DNA from: Rhodoferax sp. PAMC 29310
Lineage (GTDB): Bacteria; Pseudomonadota; Gammaproteobacteria; Burkholderiales; Burkholderiaceae_C
Assembly (NCBI RefSeq): GCF_017948265.1
Contig: NZ_CP072852.1
Span: 1,736,001-1,800,000, forward strand
Direction of reading: 5' to 3'
Length of the DNA stretch: 64,000 nucleotides
In this document: in pieces, positions 52,231 to 60,734 of the stretch
Position numbering within the stretch: position 1 is the first letter of the stretch
How the letters are laid out: every line of letters begins with the position of its first letter
Made by a program: the position numbers and the translations under genes
The notes under the pieces: model-generated
What the model saw: only the letters and a program-made list of their open reading frames with translations
The model's database searches: none
What the model was told of the DNA's origin: nothing

Positions 52231-52864
52231 CATCGAGGTTCGGTATGCCGACGAGAGCTTGTTGGTACTGGAAAAACCCGCCGGGTTGCTATCGGTGCCC
52301 GGCCGGGGTGAGGACAAACAGGACTGCTTGAGCGCGCGCGCCCTGCGTCTTTTCCCTGATGCATTGGTAGTTCACCGCCTGGACATGGCGACCTCAGGTT
52401 TGATGTTGATGGCCCGAGGCTCCGTGGCACAGCGCCGACTCAATGACGCTTTTGCGAATCGCACCGTGTTCAAACGCTACACAGCGGTGATTGATGGATT
52501 TCCCGACACTTCCCCGGAAATTTGGAACCTGATTGACTTACCAATTGTGGTAGATTGGCCCAACCGTCCCCGCCGGGTGATCGACCCGGTGCTTGGAAAA
52601 CCGAGTCAAACGCGCTGGCGATTGATGTCTCATGACCAGCGGTCAAACACTTCTCGCGTTGAGCTTGAACCCGTCACGGGCCGCTCCCACCAACTCCGGG
52701 TCCATCTTCTCGCCATGGGCCACGCCATTCTTGGCGATGCCCTCTACGCGCCACCCCATGCCCTCAGCCTTTCCCGCCGGCTGTTGCTGCACGCCAGTTT
52801 TCTTGAGCTAAATCACCCTATTGATGATCAGCCCTTGCAATTCACCAGTGAACCCGCGTTTTGA
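52217..52864 (+). CDS. RluA-family RNA pseudouridine synthase
   Basis: Isomerises uridine to pseudouridine in rRNA and/or tRNA. The catalytic Asp is in VVHRLDMATSGLML near residue 55; the N-terminal LLVLEKPAGLLSVPGRG and the later VTGRSHQLRVHLLAMGHAILGDALY are standard RluA motifs. No S4 domain. At 215 residues it matches the E. coli RluA size, which modifies 23S rRNA and some tRNAs. It begins inside the end of the histidine kinase gene. Confidence 0.9.
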   Translation: MPPSDIEVRYADESLLVLEKPAGLLSVPGRGEDKQDCLSARALRLFPDALVVHRLDMATSGLMLMARGSVAQRRLNDAFANRTVFKRYTAVIDGFPDTSPEIWNLIDLPIVVDWPNRPRRVIDPVLGKPSQTRWRLMSHDQRSNTSRVELEPVTGRSHQLRVHLLAMGHAILGDALYAPPHALSLSRRLLLHASFLELNHPIDDQPLQFTSEPAF

Positions 52865-52900
52865 CCTAGCCAAGTGACCGTGTCCGGTACCATACTTGGC

Positions 52901-53656
52901 ATGACCACCGATCTATTTATCTTGACGGGCGCCTCTCGTGGCATGGGACTGGCAATGGCGGAACAATTGGTTTCGCCCCAGCACACCTTGCTGTGCATTT
53001 CCCGCCACACCAACCCGGCGCTGGCGACCTTGGCGAGCAATGCCAAGTGTCAACTGGAACAACAAACATTGGACCTCCAAAGCCCCGTGGTCGCCGCCAG
53101 CGACCTCACACAGTGGCTGAACCGCGCACCCAAGCAAGCGTTTTCCAGCGCCACGCTCATCAACAACGCCGGAGTCATCCCGTCCATCGCCCCGCTGTAT
53201 GCCTCGAAGCCGACCGAGCTTTCCAACGCCTTGCGGGTGGGATTGGAGGCACCGATGCTTTTGACCTCCGCCTTTTTGAAGGCCACCCAAGACTGGGGTG
53301 TGCCGCGTCGGGTGCTCAACATCTCCTCTGGCCTGGGTAGGCGTGCCATGGCGTCCCAATCGGCCTATTGCGCCGCCAAAGCGGGCATGGACCACTTCAC
53401 CCGCTGCCTGGCGCTGGATGAAGCGCTGCAAGCCAACGGGGCCAAGGTGTGTTCGCTGGCGCCGGGCGTCATTGACACCGACATGCAGGTGCAACTTCGC
53501 AGCGCCATTGCAAGCGACTTCCCTGACCAGGAGAATTTCAGCCAACTCAAAAGTGGCGGCTTGCTTACCTCGCCATCTGACGCGGCAACGCGGGTGCTGG
53601 CCTATTTGTTCAGACCGGATTTCGGCGCCACACCCGTGGCAGATGTCAGAGACTGA
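52901..53656 (+). CDS. Short-chain dehydrogenase/reductase (sepiapterin-reductase-like)
   Basis: 251 residues. NAD(P) motif TGASRGMGLAMAEQL near residue 8, NNAGVIPS near residue 90, catalytic Ser in LNISSGLGR and YCAAKAGMDH (Tyr-x-x-x-Lys) near residue 157. TGASRGxG with NISSGLGRRA resembles the sepiapterin reductase-like/YueD group. Substrate unknown. ATG 52901 chosen over an ORF start nine codons earlier. Confidence 0.88.
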   Translation: MTTDLFILTGASRGMGLAMAEQLVSPQHTLLCISRHTNPALATLASNAKCQLEQQTLDLQSPVVAASDLTQWLNRAPKQAFSSATLINNAGVIPSIAPLYASKPTELSNALRVGLEAPMLLTSAFLKATQDWGVPRRVLNISSGLGRRAMASQSAYCAAKAGMDHFTRCLALDEALQANGAKVCSLAPGVIDTDMQVQLRSAIASDFPDQENFSQLKSGGLLTSPSDAATRVLAYLFRPDFGATPVADVRD

Positions 53657-53748
53657 GCCGTTTTCGCGTTGTCAGGTGCAAGTCGGAACGCGGGTCTAAG
53701 ATGCCAATGGACCCATTTATTGTTTAAAACACTCAAAGGAGCTCAGTC

Positions 53749-54936
53749 ATGTCACGTGAAGTAGTTATCGTCAGCGGCGTTCGCACAGCCATTGGAACCT
53801 ATGGCGGAAGTCTGAAAGACATTCCCCCCACCGAACTGGCAGCGCAGGTCGTGCGCGAATCATTGGCCCGCGCTCAAGTGGACGGCAAAGACGTTGGGCA
53901 CGTGGTGTTTGGCCATGTGGTCAACACGGAACCCAAAGACATGTACCTGTCGCGCGTTGCCGCGATCAACGGCGGCTGTGGCGAGGGAACACCAGCCTTT
54001 AACGTCAACCGCCTGTGCGGATCAGGCCTGCAGGCCATCGTGTCCGCCAGCCAGAGTATTTTGCTGGGCGACGCCGACATCGCCATTGGCGGCGGTGCTG
54101 AAAACATGAGCCGCGGTCCCTACGCGAGCCTAAGCGCCCGCTGGGGTGCCCGGATGGGTGACACCAAGATGGTTGACATGGTGGTGGGCGCACTGCACGA
54201 CCCTTTTCACACCATCCACATGGGCGTCACTGCCGAGAATATTGCGGCCAAGTGGGGCATTTCCCGCGAAGAGCAAGACGCCATTGCGGTGGAGAGCCAC
54301 AACCGTGCCCAGCGTGCCACAGAAGCAGGCTACTTCAAATCCCAAATCATGCCCGTGATGCTCAAAAGCAAAAAGGGTGAGGTCGCATTTGAGACGGACG
54401 AGCATGTCCGCTCCAACTGCGCAGCAGCGGACATGGCCAAACTCCGGCCCGCTTTCCTGAAGGAAAACGGCACCGTCACCGCAGGCAACGCCTCGGGCAT
54501 CAACGATGCGGCAGCTGCCATTGTCCTGATGGAAGCCGGTACAGCCAAGGCCCGCGGCCTGAAACCCATGGCCCGACTGGTAGCTTACGCACATGCTGGC
54601 GTCGACCCCAAATACATGGGCATTGGCCCCGTTCCCGCGACGCAACTGGCGCTTAAAAAGGCCGGCCTGTCGATCAGCGACCTGGACGTGATTGAGGCGA
54701 ATGAAGCTTTTGCGGCTCAAGCGTGCGCTGTGACCCGTGACCTCGGCCTGGACCCTGCCAAGGTCAACCCCAACGGCTCGGGCATTTCCTTGGGCCACCC
54801 CATTGGCGCTACGGGGGCGGTGATCACTGTCAAAGCACTGTATGAGTTGGAACGCATTGGTGGCCGCTACGCGCTGGTCACCATGTGCATTGGTGGCGGA
54901 CAAGGCATTGCTGCCATTTTTGAGCGCTCGGCCTGA
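53749..54936 (+). CDS. bktB: Acetyl-CoA acetyltransferase / beta-ketothiolase (BktB type)
   Basis: Condenses or cleaves beta-ketoacyl-CoA; in Burkholderiales this enzyme type feeds polyhydroxyalkanoate synthesis and can accept longer acyl units than PhaA. The acylated Cys is in NRLCGSGLQAI near residue 90, the activating His in GHPIGATGA near residue 352 and the second Cys in MCIGGGQG near residue 382. Length 395. CAAAGGAG precedes the ATG. It lies 36 bases before narX but is functionally unrelated. Confidence 0.93.
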   Translation: MSREVVIVSGVRTAIGTYGGSLKDIPPTELAAQVVRESLARAQVDGKDVGHVVFGHVVNTEPKDMYLSRVAAINGGCGEGTPAFNVNRLCGSGLQAIVSASQSILLGDADIAIGGGAENMSRGPYASLSARWGARMGDTKMVDMVVGALHDPFHTIHMGVTAENIAAKWGISREEQDAIAVESHNRAQRATEAGYFKSQIMPVMLKSKKGEVAFETDEHVRSNCAAADMAKLRPAFLKENGTVTAGNASGINDAAAAIVLMEAGTAKARGLKPMARLVAYAHAGVDPKYMGIGPVPATQLALKKAGLSISDLDVIEANEAFAAQACAVTRDLGLDPAKVNPNGSGISLGHPIGATGAVITVKALYELERIGGRYALVTMCIGGGQGIAAIFERSA

Positions 54937-54972
54937 CACACACCTGTGGCGTGGCGATAAAGGAGCAAGGGG

Positions 54973-56891
54973 ATGAAAAAGCAATGGAGTCTGGGTGCCA
55001 AGCTCACGCTGGTCGGCATGCCTTTTTTGTTGCTTGCTCTTCTCTCCACGGTGGTCACGCCATGGGTGTCCTGGCAACTTGATGGCGGCGCAGCCGCCGT
55101 GAATGAGGCTGGACGCATGCGGATGCAGTCTTACCGCATCGCCTTGTCCATTGCGAACAAGGACGCGACACCGCTGGCAGAACAAGTTCAGGAGTTTGAA
55201 AAGAGCCTGGAAACTCTTCGAAAAGGCGACCCCGAAAGGCCGCTTTTTGTTCCTTGGGACAAAACCGTTCGTCAACGGTTCTCATCAGTGGAAACGGGTT
55301 GGCTCAGCTTTCAATCGCGCTGGCTATCCAACAGCCCCGCCGTCGATGGCGACCTTCGTTCGGACACCCTGACCCTGGCGTCCAGCGTCAATGCGCTTGT
55401 ATCCAGCATTGAGGCGCACATGTCGCATTGGACGACCATGCTGCATCTCCTTCAATTGGCGATGCTGGCCATGGCCATTTTGGCGGCGGTGGTATTGCTC
55501 TACACCGGATTTTTGTTTGTGGTTGAACCGGTCGCACAACTCAAGCAAGCGATCGAGAAAATCCAGCACGGGGACTTGAGCGCACGGGTCGAAAAGTCAA
55601 CCAGTGACGAATTTGGCACATTGGCAGACGGCTTCAACGGCATGGCTGAGCACCTTCAACAAATGTACCGACACCTCGAAAGCAAGGTGTCGGAAAAAAC
55701 GGCGGAAATCGAGGAGAAGAGGGAGCGACTGGAGGGTCTCTATGGAGTGACCGCTCTGGTTGCCAACGCCACCACGCTGGAGGAATTGGCACAAGGGTTT
55801 GCCAAAAGCATTTCCCAAATTTCCCACTCCGATGGCGTGGCGGTTCGCTGGTCCGATCAAGCCAATCAGCGCTACTTGATGATCGCTGCCCACGGGCTGC
55901 CGGCTGACATGATTGATGCCGAACTTTGCATCGACAAAGGTGACTGCCATTGCGGTGATGTGGCGCCCGACCTCGGATTTCGCGTCATTCCCATCCAGCT
56001 GGAACTACGCTCAAATTTGCAGCACTGCACCAAGGCCGGTTTCGAGACCGTGATCAACATCCCCATTCGACTGCACGACCGTCAAATGGGCGAAGTTGAC
56101 CTATTCTTCAATGCCAAGGTCACCCCCCCCCACCCGCGCAGCGCTCATTGCTGGAGGCGCTTACCAGCCACTTGGCCAGTGGCATGGAGAACTTGCGGCT
56201 GAACTCGCTTGAAAAAGAAGCTGCGGTTTCACAAGAACGTCACCTGTTGGCCCGCGAGTTACATGACTCCATTGCGCAATCCCTGGCCTTCCTGAAAATT
56301 CAGGTGCAGTTGATGCGAGACGCCGTCAAGGCGCAAAAACCTGACGACATTCAACAAGTTCTTGAAGAAATCGACACGGGCGTTAAGGAGAGCTACAACG
56401 ACGTTCGCGAGTTGTTGCTGCACTTTCGCACCCGAACCAACGCGGAGGACATTGAGCCTGCGCTGGCCACCACCCTGCGCAAGTTTGAACACCAAAGCGG
56501 AGTGGCAGCCACCCTTTCCATGCAGGGGCAAGGCATGCCGCTTTCGCCCGACGTTCAAATTCAAGTCCTCCACATTGTCCAAGAGTCGCTGTCCAACGTG
56601 CGCAAGCATGCGCGGGCGTCACAAGTGTGGCTCGACGTGAAACAACAACCCGAATGGCGTTTTGAAGTTCGTAACAACGGCATTGGTTTTCTCCCGGAAA
56701 ACGACGAACTCGATGAGACTCACGTTGGGCTGCGCATCATGTCGGAACGGGCTCAACGCATTGGAGCGCGGCTTGAGTTGGTGTCCACGCCTGGTCATGG
56801 CAGTTCCGTCTTGCTAACACTCCCGCCCCCGGCGTCGCTCTCACCCGGCGCGACAGAGATGGCCCCCGCAAAAGACTTTCACCTCGCCTGA
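54973..56891 (+). pseudogene. narX: Nitrate/nitrite sensor histidine kinase NarX, split by an indel in a C9 tract
   Basis: Two frames form one NarX of about 640 residues. Part 1 (from ATG 54973): membrane helix, periplasmic P-box GRMRMQSYR (residues 47-55) that reads nitrate, second helix near 155-180, HAMP, and a GAF-like module with a Cys cluster (ELCIDKGDCHCGD ... LQHC). Part 2: HisKA_3 with the phospho-His in ARELHDSIAQ and a HATPase with VQESLSNVRKHA and NNGIGFLP. The frames part at nine C, 56123-56131; ten or seven C would join them. Without a slip, part 1 ends at 56200-56202 and lacks the kinase. The partner narL is eight bases downstream. Confidence 0.85.
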
Positions 56892-56899
56892 CCCACGCC

Positions 56900-57574
56900 A
56901 TGCTCGCTGCCCCCATTCGCATACTGGTCGTCGACGACCACACCCTATTACGCCGTGGTTTGATGGCGCTTTTGGCCCGCGACCCGTCCATGGTGGTGGG
57001 CGATGCCGCGGATGCGGGACAAGCCCAACGCAAAGCGATTGAATTGCAGCCTGACCTGATTCTTCTGGACAACCATCTGCCCGGCGTCAATGGCGTGGAC
57101 GCGCTGCCCGACTTGCGCGAAGCCGCGCCCAAGGCACGCATTCTGATGCTGACCGTGAGCGAGGACGAGCAAGACCTGTCTGCTGCGCTTCGCGCCGGTG
57201 CGGCCGGGTACCTGCTAAAAACCATCGATGGCGACGCTTTGACGCTGGCCATCCAGAACACCATGCGCGGCGACAGTGTGGTCGCCCCCGAGATGACCAG
57301 CAAACTGGTCTCCGCCTACAGAGATGCGAGCAACCATGAGCCTGCGTTGATTGTGTCAGCAGCAGAGCCCAAAACCCCTCTCTCATCGCTGTCGCCCCGT
57401 GAACGGGAGATCTTGCGTGGCATTGCCAGCGGGGCCAGCAACAAGGAAATTGCCCGCGAATACAACATCGCCGAAACCACGGTGAAGATTCATGTGCAGC
57501 ACATTCTGCGCAAACTGGACGTCAGCTCCCGCGTCCACGCGGCGGTTATCGCAACCGAGCTTGGCCTGCTTTGA
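56900..57574 (+). CDS. narL: Nitrate/nitrite response regulator NarL
   Basis: 224 residues. Receiver domain with VVDDHTLLRRG, phospho-acceptor Asp in LILLDNHLPGVNG near residue 57 and the switch Lys in GAAGYLLKTI. LuxR-type helix-turn-helix in LSPREREILRGIASGASNKEIAREYNIAETTVKIHVQHILRKL (about 165-208). It binds nitrate-response promoters when phosphorylated by NarX. It follows narX closely and its stop codon lies within an FNR-like box that serves the narK promoter. Confidence 0.95.
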   Translation: MLAAPIRILVVDDHTLLRRGLMALLARDPSMVVGDAADAGQAQRKAIELQPDLILLDNHLPGVNGVDALPDLREAAPKARILMLTVSEDEQDLSAALRAGAAGYLLKTIDGDALTLAIQNTMRGDSVVAPEMTSKLVSAYRDASNHEPALIVSAAEPKTPLSSLSPREREILRGIASGASNKEIAREYNIAETTVKIHVQHILRKLDVSSRVHAAVIATELGLL

Positions 57575-57584
57575 CGCAGATCAA
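57571..57584. promoter_or_regulatory. FNR/Anr-type box overlapping the narL stop
   Basis: TTGACGCAGATCAA matches TTGATnnnnATCAA at nine of ten fixed bases. It is about 160 bases before narK1. A promoter 41 bases downstream of its centre would start near 57619, close to the NarL-like site. This is the layout expected for anaerobic induction of narK. Confidence 0.7.
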
Positions 57585-57619
57585 AAGTCGCCCTTAAACA
57601 CCCCTGAGTAGCCCCACAG

Positions 57620-57646
57620 AACTACCTTCTCGCGCAAAGAGTAGTT
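57620..57646. promoter_or_regulatory. NarL-like inverted heptamers upstream of narK1
   Basis: AACTAC and GTAGTT form an inverted repeat that contains TACCTTC (57623-57629) and AAGAGTA (57637-57643), each one mismatch from the NarL heptamer TACYYMT or its complement. The gap is seven bases rather than the two of the classical 7-2-7 site. Confidence 0.5.
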
Positions 57647-57736
57647 CCATTTAGTCAGGCGTCCGCTCCCTCAGAAGGATGTCGCAAAAACTCTGCCAGA
57701 CCTAAAGTGAGGTCATGCAAAAAAGGAGTTTTTGAC

Positions 57737-58993
57737 ATGACAAAAAAAGGACAGGCACTTTCCGTGCTGATTGTCAGTACCCTGGCATTCACGGTGTGTT
57801 TTATGGTCTGGATGATGTTCGCAGTGATCGGCATTCCGATCAAGAAGGCACTAGACCTGAACGCCACCCAATTCGGCCTGTTGATGGCCATGCCGGTGTT
57901 AAGCGGATCTTTGGTCCGCGTGCCACTGGGCATCTGGACAGATCGCTACGGTGGTCGCATTGTGATGACCGCCCTGCTGGCCACCACCGTCCCCGCGATT
58001 TGGTTGATGACCTATGCCACTGCCTACTGGCACTTCCTGACCATTGGTCTGGTGTTGGGCTTGGCGGGTGGCTCGTTCTCGGTCGGCACCCCCTACGTCG
58101 CACGCTGGTTCCCCAAGAACCAGCAGGGTTTCGCCATGGGCATCTTCGGCGCCGGCAACGCCGGTGCAGCGGTCAACAAGTTTTTGGCTCCCGCCATTCT
58201 GGTGGCTTTTGGCTGGACCATGGTGCCCAAGGTCTATGCCGCCATCATGTTGGGAACGGTGATCTTGTTCTGGCTGATGAGCCACAGCGACCCGGCGCAT
58301 CTGGTCTCCAGCAATGTCAAGTTCACCGACCAACTCAAATCACTGAAAGACCCCCGCGTGTTGAAGTACTGCCAGTACTACAGCATTGTGTTCGGCGGCT
58401 ACGTGGCGCTGTCGCTCTGGATGGTTCAGTACTACGTCGGTGAGTATGGGCTCGACATTCGCACTGCCGCCTTGCTGGCAGCCTGCTTCTCACTCCCTGG
58501 CGGTGTGCTGCGCGCTGCAGGTGGCTGGATGTCCGACAAATGGGGCGCCCACAGCGTGACCTGGTGGGTGATGTGGGTGAGCTGGATTTGCCTGTTCTTG
58601 CTTAGCTACCCCCAGACTGATTTCACGATCATGACCACCACCGGCCCCACGACCTTTCATCTGGGCCTCAACGTGTACATGTTCACGATCCTGATGTTCA
58701 TCCTCGGGATCGCCTTCGCCTTCGGCAAAGCCAGTGTCTTCAAGTACGTCAGCAACGACTACCCCGGCAACATTGGAACCATCAGCGGCATCGTTGGCCT
58801 GGCCGGCGGCATGGGTGGCTTCATCTTGCCCATCATGTTTGGCGCCTTGATGGACCTGACCGGTATTCGCTCCAGCGCCTTCATGTTGATGTATGGAGTC
58901 GTCTGGGTCTCTTTGATCTGGATGTACTGGACCGAAGTCCGCCAGCGCGAGGTCTTGGGCAGCAACGCCACTGCATTCAGCTTGCAGAAATAA
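57737..58993 (+). CDS. narK: Nitrate transporter NarK1 (nitrate/proton symporter type)
   Basis: Major facilitator of the nitrate/nitrite porter family, about 12 membrane helices in 428 residues. The family motifs are present: LSGSLVRVPLGIWTDRYGGR near residue 55, with the nitrate-contacting Arg, and the signatures GLAGGSFSVGTPYVARWFP near residue 111 and GLAGGMGGFILP near residue 354. Start 57737 has AAAGGAG upstream. The NarK1 type is thought to bring nitrate in with protons to start respiration. Confidence 0.93.
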   Translation: MTKKGQALSVLIVSTLAFTVCFMVWMMFAVIGIPIKKALDLNATQFGLLMAMPVLSGSLVRVPLGIWTDRYGGRIVMTALLATTVPAIWLMTYATAYWHFLTIGLVLGLAGGSFSVGTPYVARWFPKNQQGFAMGIFGAGNAGAAVNKFLAPAILVAFGWTMVPKVYAAIMLGTVILFWLMSHSDPAHLVSSNVKFTDQLKSLKDPRVLKYCQYYSIVFGGYVALSLWMVQYYVGEYGLDIRTAALLAACFSLPGGVLRAAGGWMSDKWGAHSVTWWVMWVSWICLFLLSYPQTDFTIMTTTGPTTFHLGLNVYMFTILMFILGIAFAFGKASVFKYVSNDYPGNIGTISGIVGLAGGMGGFILPIMFGALMDLTGIRSSAFMLMYGVVWVSLIWMYWTEVRQREVLGSNATAFSLQK

Positions 58994-59017
58994 GAAATCA
59001 TTTAAAGAAAGAAAATC

Positions 59018-60646
59018 ATGACGATCAAAACGCAGTCCGGCGCTGATATTGCCGATTGGCGCCCGGAGGACGAAAAGTTCTGGGAAAGTACCGGCAAACA
59101 CATTGCCAGCCGCAACCTCTGGATCTCGATCCCCAACCTGTTGGTCGGGTTCGCAGTCTGGGTGATGTGGGGCATCATCACGGTGCAGATGTTGAACCTC
59201 GGGTTTCCGTTCAAACCCAATGAGATGTTCACCTTGACGGCCATTGCTGGCCTGATGGGCGCGACGATGCGCATTCCAGCATCGTTCTTTATTCGCCTGT
59301 CGGGGGGGCGAAATACGATCTTTTTGACCACGGCCTTGTTGATTATCCCGGCGGTGTGGACAGGCATTGCGCTGCAGGACAAGAGCACACCACTTTGGGT
59401 GTTTCAAGCTTGCGCCTTTTTGTCGGGCATCGGTGGCGGAAATTTCGCTTGCTCCATGTCCAACATCTCCGGCTTCTACCCCAAGCGCCTCCAGGGCACA
59501 GGCTTGGGTTTGAATGCTGGCTTGGGCAACTTCGGTGTGACCACCATGCAGGTGCTGATTCCACTGGTCATGACTGTTGGCCTGTTCGGCGCAGTGGGTG
59601 GCGGCTCCATGGTGCTGACCAAAGACAGCGGATGGATCATGGGAGAAATCCTGGCTGGCACGCCCACCTTTATTCAGAACGCAGGCTTCATCTGGGCGGC
59701 CATCCTGATTCCGCTGGTCGCAGCCGCCTGGTTCGGCATGAACAACCTGCTGCCACTCTCCCCCAACTACGGCGGAACTCTGGCTGCTTTCGGCAAGATT
59801 CTGTACCTCTGGGGCATCACCTGCGTCATCGGCTTGATTGGGCTTTACCTCTATCTGCCAGCCCCCACCGGCTTGGGCCTGCTGAACATGTGGGTCGCAC
59901 TGCCACTGATCATGGTCGTCACCGTTTTCGCCATGAAGTGCGCCGCATTTGGCGAGTTGAAGGGCAACATCGCCAAGCAGTTCGAGATTTTCAAGAACAA
60001 GCACACCTGGGCCATGACGATTTTGTACATCGTCACCTTCGGCTCCTTCATCGGCTTCTCGATGGCCCTGCCCTTGTCGATCTCGGTGATTTTCGGCACC
60101 AGCCACGTCCCTGACGCTGCCGGCGTCATGCAGCACACGCTGAAAAACCCCAACGCACCCTCTGCGCTGACCTATGCCTGGATCGGACCTTTTGTGGGTG
60201 CCTTGATTCGCCCAGTCGGCGGTTGGATTGCAGACAAAGTGGGTGGCTCCATCGTGACGCAAATTATCTCGGCCGTGATGGTTTTGGCCTCTGGCGCCGT
60301 GGGTTACGTCATGTTGCTGGCTTATGGCTCGGCGACCCCAGAGCAATATTTCTCGACCTTCATGTGGTTGTTTGTGGTGTTGTTCGCGGCCAGCGGCATT
60401 GGCAATGGATCGACTTTCCGCACCATCGGCGTCATCTTTGACCGTCAGCAAGCCGGCCCTGTGCTGGGTTGGACCTCAGCAGTGGCCGCCTACGGCGCCT
60501 TCATTGCCCCGGTGGTCATTGGTGCCCAGATCAAGGCCGGAACGCCTCAAATGACCATGTATGGCTTCGCGGTGTTCTACGCGCTGTGCCTGTTTCTGAA
60601 CTGGTGGCTTTACCTGCGTGCAGGTTCTGAAATCAAAAATCCATAA
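59018..60646 (+). CDS. narK: Nitrate/nitrite transporter NarK2 (antiporter type)
   Basis: 542-residue major facilitator, longer than NarK1, with family motifs MGATMRIPASFFIRLSGGR near residue 76, GIGGGNFACSMSNISGFYPKRLQG near residue 131 and a second-half GPFVGALIRPVGGWIADKVGG. Fused or tandem NarK1-NarK2 proteins are known from Paracoccus and Pseudomonas; NarK2-type members exchange nitrate for nitrite. It is 24 bases after narK1, so co-transcribed. Confidence 0.93.
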   Translation: MTIKTQSGADIADWRPEDEKFWESTGKHIASRNLWISIPNLLVGFAVWVMWGIITVQMLNLGFPFKPNEMFTLTAIAGLMGATMRIPASFFIRLSGGRNTIFLTTALLIIPAVWTGIALQDKSTPLWVFQACAFLSGIGGGNFACSMSNISGFYPKRLQGTGLGLNAGLGNFGVTTMQVLIPLVMTVGLFGAVGGGSMVLTKDSGWIMGEILAGTPTFIQNAGFIWAAILIPLVAAAWFGMNNLLPLSPNYGGTLAAFGKILYLWGITCVIGLIGLYLYLPAPTGLGLLNMWVALPLIMVVTVFAMKCAAFGELKGNIAKQFEIFKNKHTWAMTILYIVTFGSFIGFSMALPLSISVIFGTSHVPDAAGVMQHTLKNPNAPSALTYAWIGPFVGALIRPVGGWIADKVGGSIVTQIISAVMVLASGAVGYVMLLAYGSATPEQYFSTFMWLFVVLFAASGIGNGSTFRTIGVIFDRQQAGPVLGWTSAVAAYGAFIAPVVIGAQIKAGTPQMTMYGFAVFYALCLFLNWWLYLRAGSEIKNP

Positions 60647-60656
60647 CCTTTAGTAC

Positions 60657-60713
60657 TACAAATTTCATAGCTGCTCGCGCTTATTCAAAGACGGCTAGCA
60701 GCCAATTTGGCAA
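60657..60713. repeat. Dispersed hairpin repeat between narK2 and narG
   Basis: One of the best-preserved copies: AATTTCATAGCTGCTCGCGC on the left and ACGGCTAGCAGCCAATTTGGC on the right. It sits inside the narK-narG transcription unit, 22 bases before narG, so a transcribed hairpin could adjust the ratio of transporter to reductase. Confidence 0.65.
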
Positions 60714-60734
60714 TATTCCCTACAGAGGTATCGC

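Noticed and set aside
58490..60451. Very long minus-strand open frame (653 codons) opposite narK1-narK2
   Set aside because: It mirrors the codon bias of the GC-rich plus-strand genes, gives a His/Gln/Ala/Gly-rich low-complexity protein and spans two clearly real membrane proteins.
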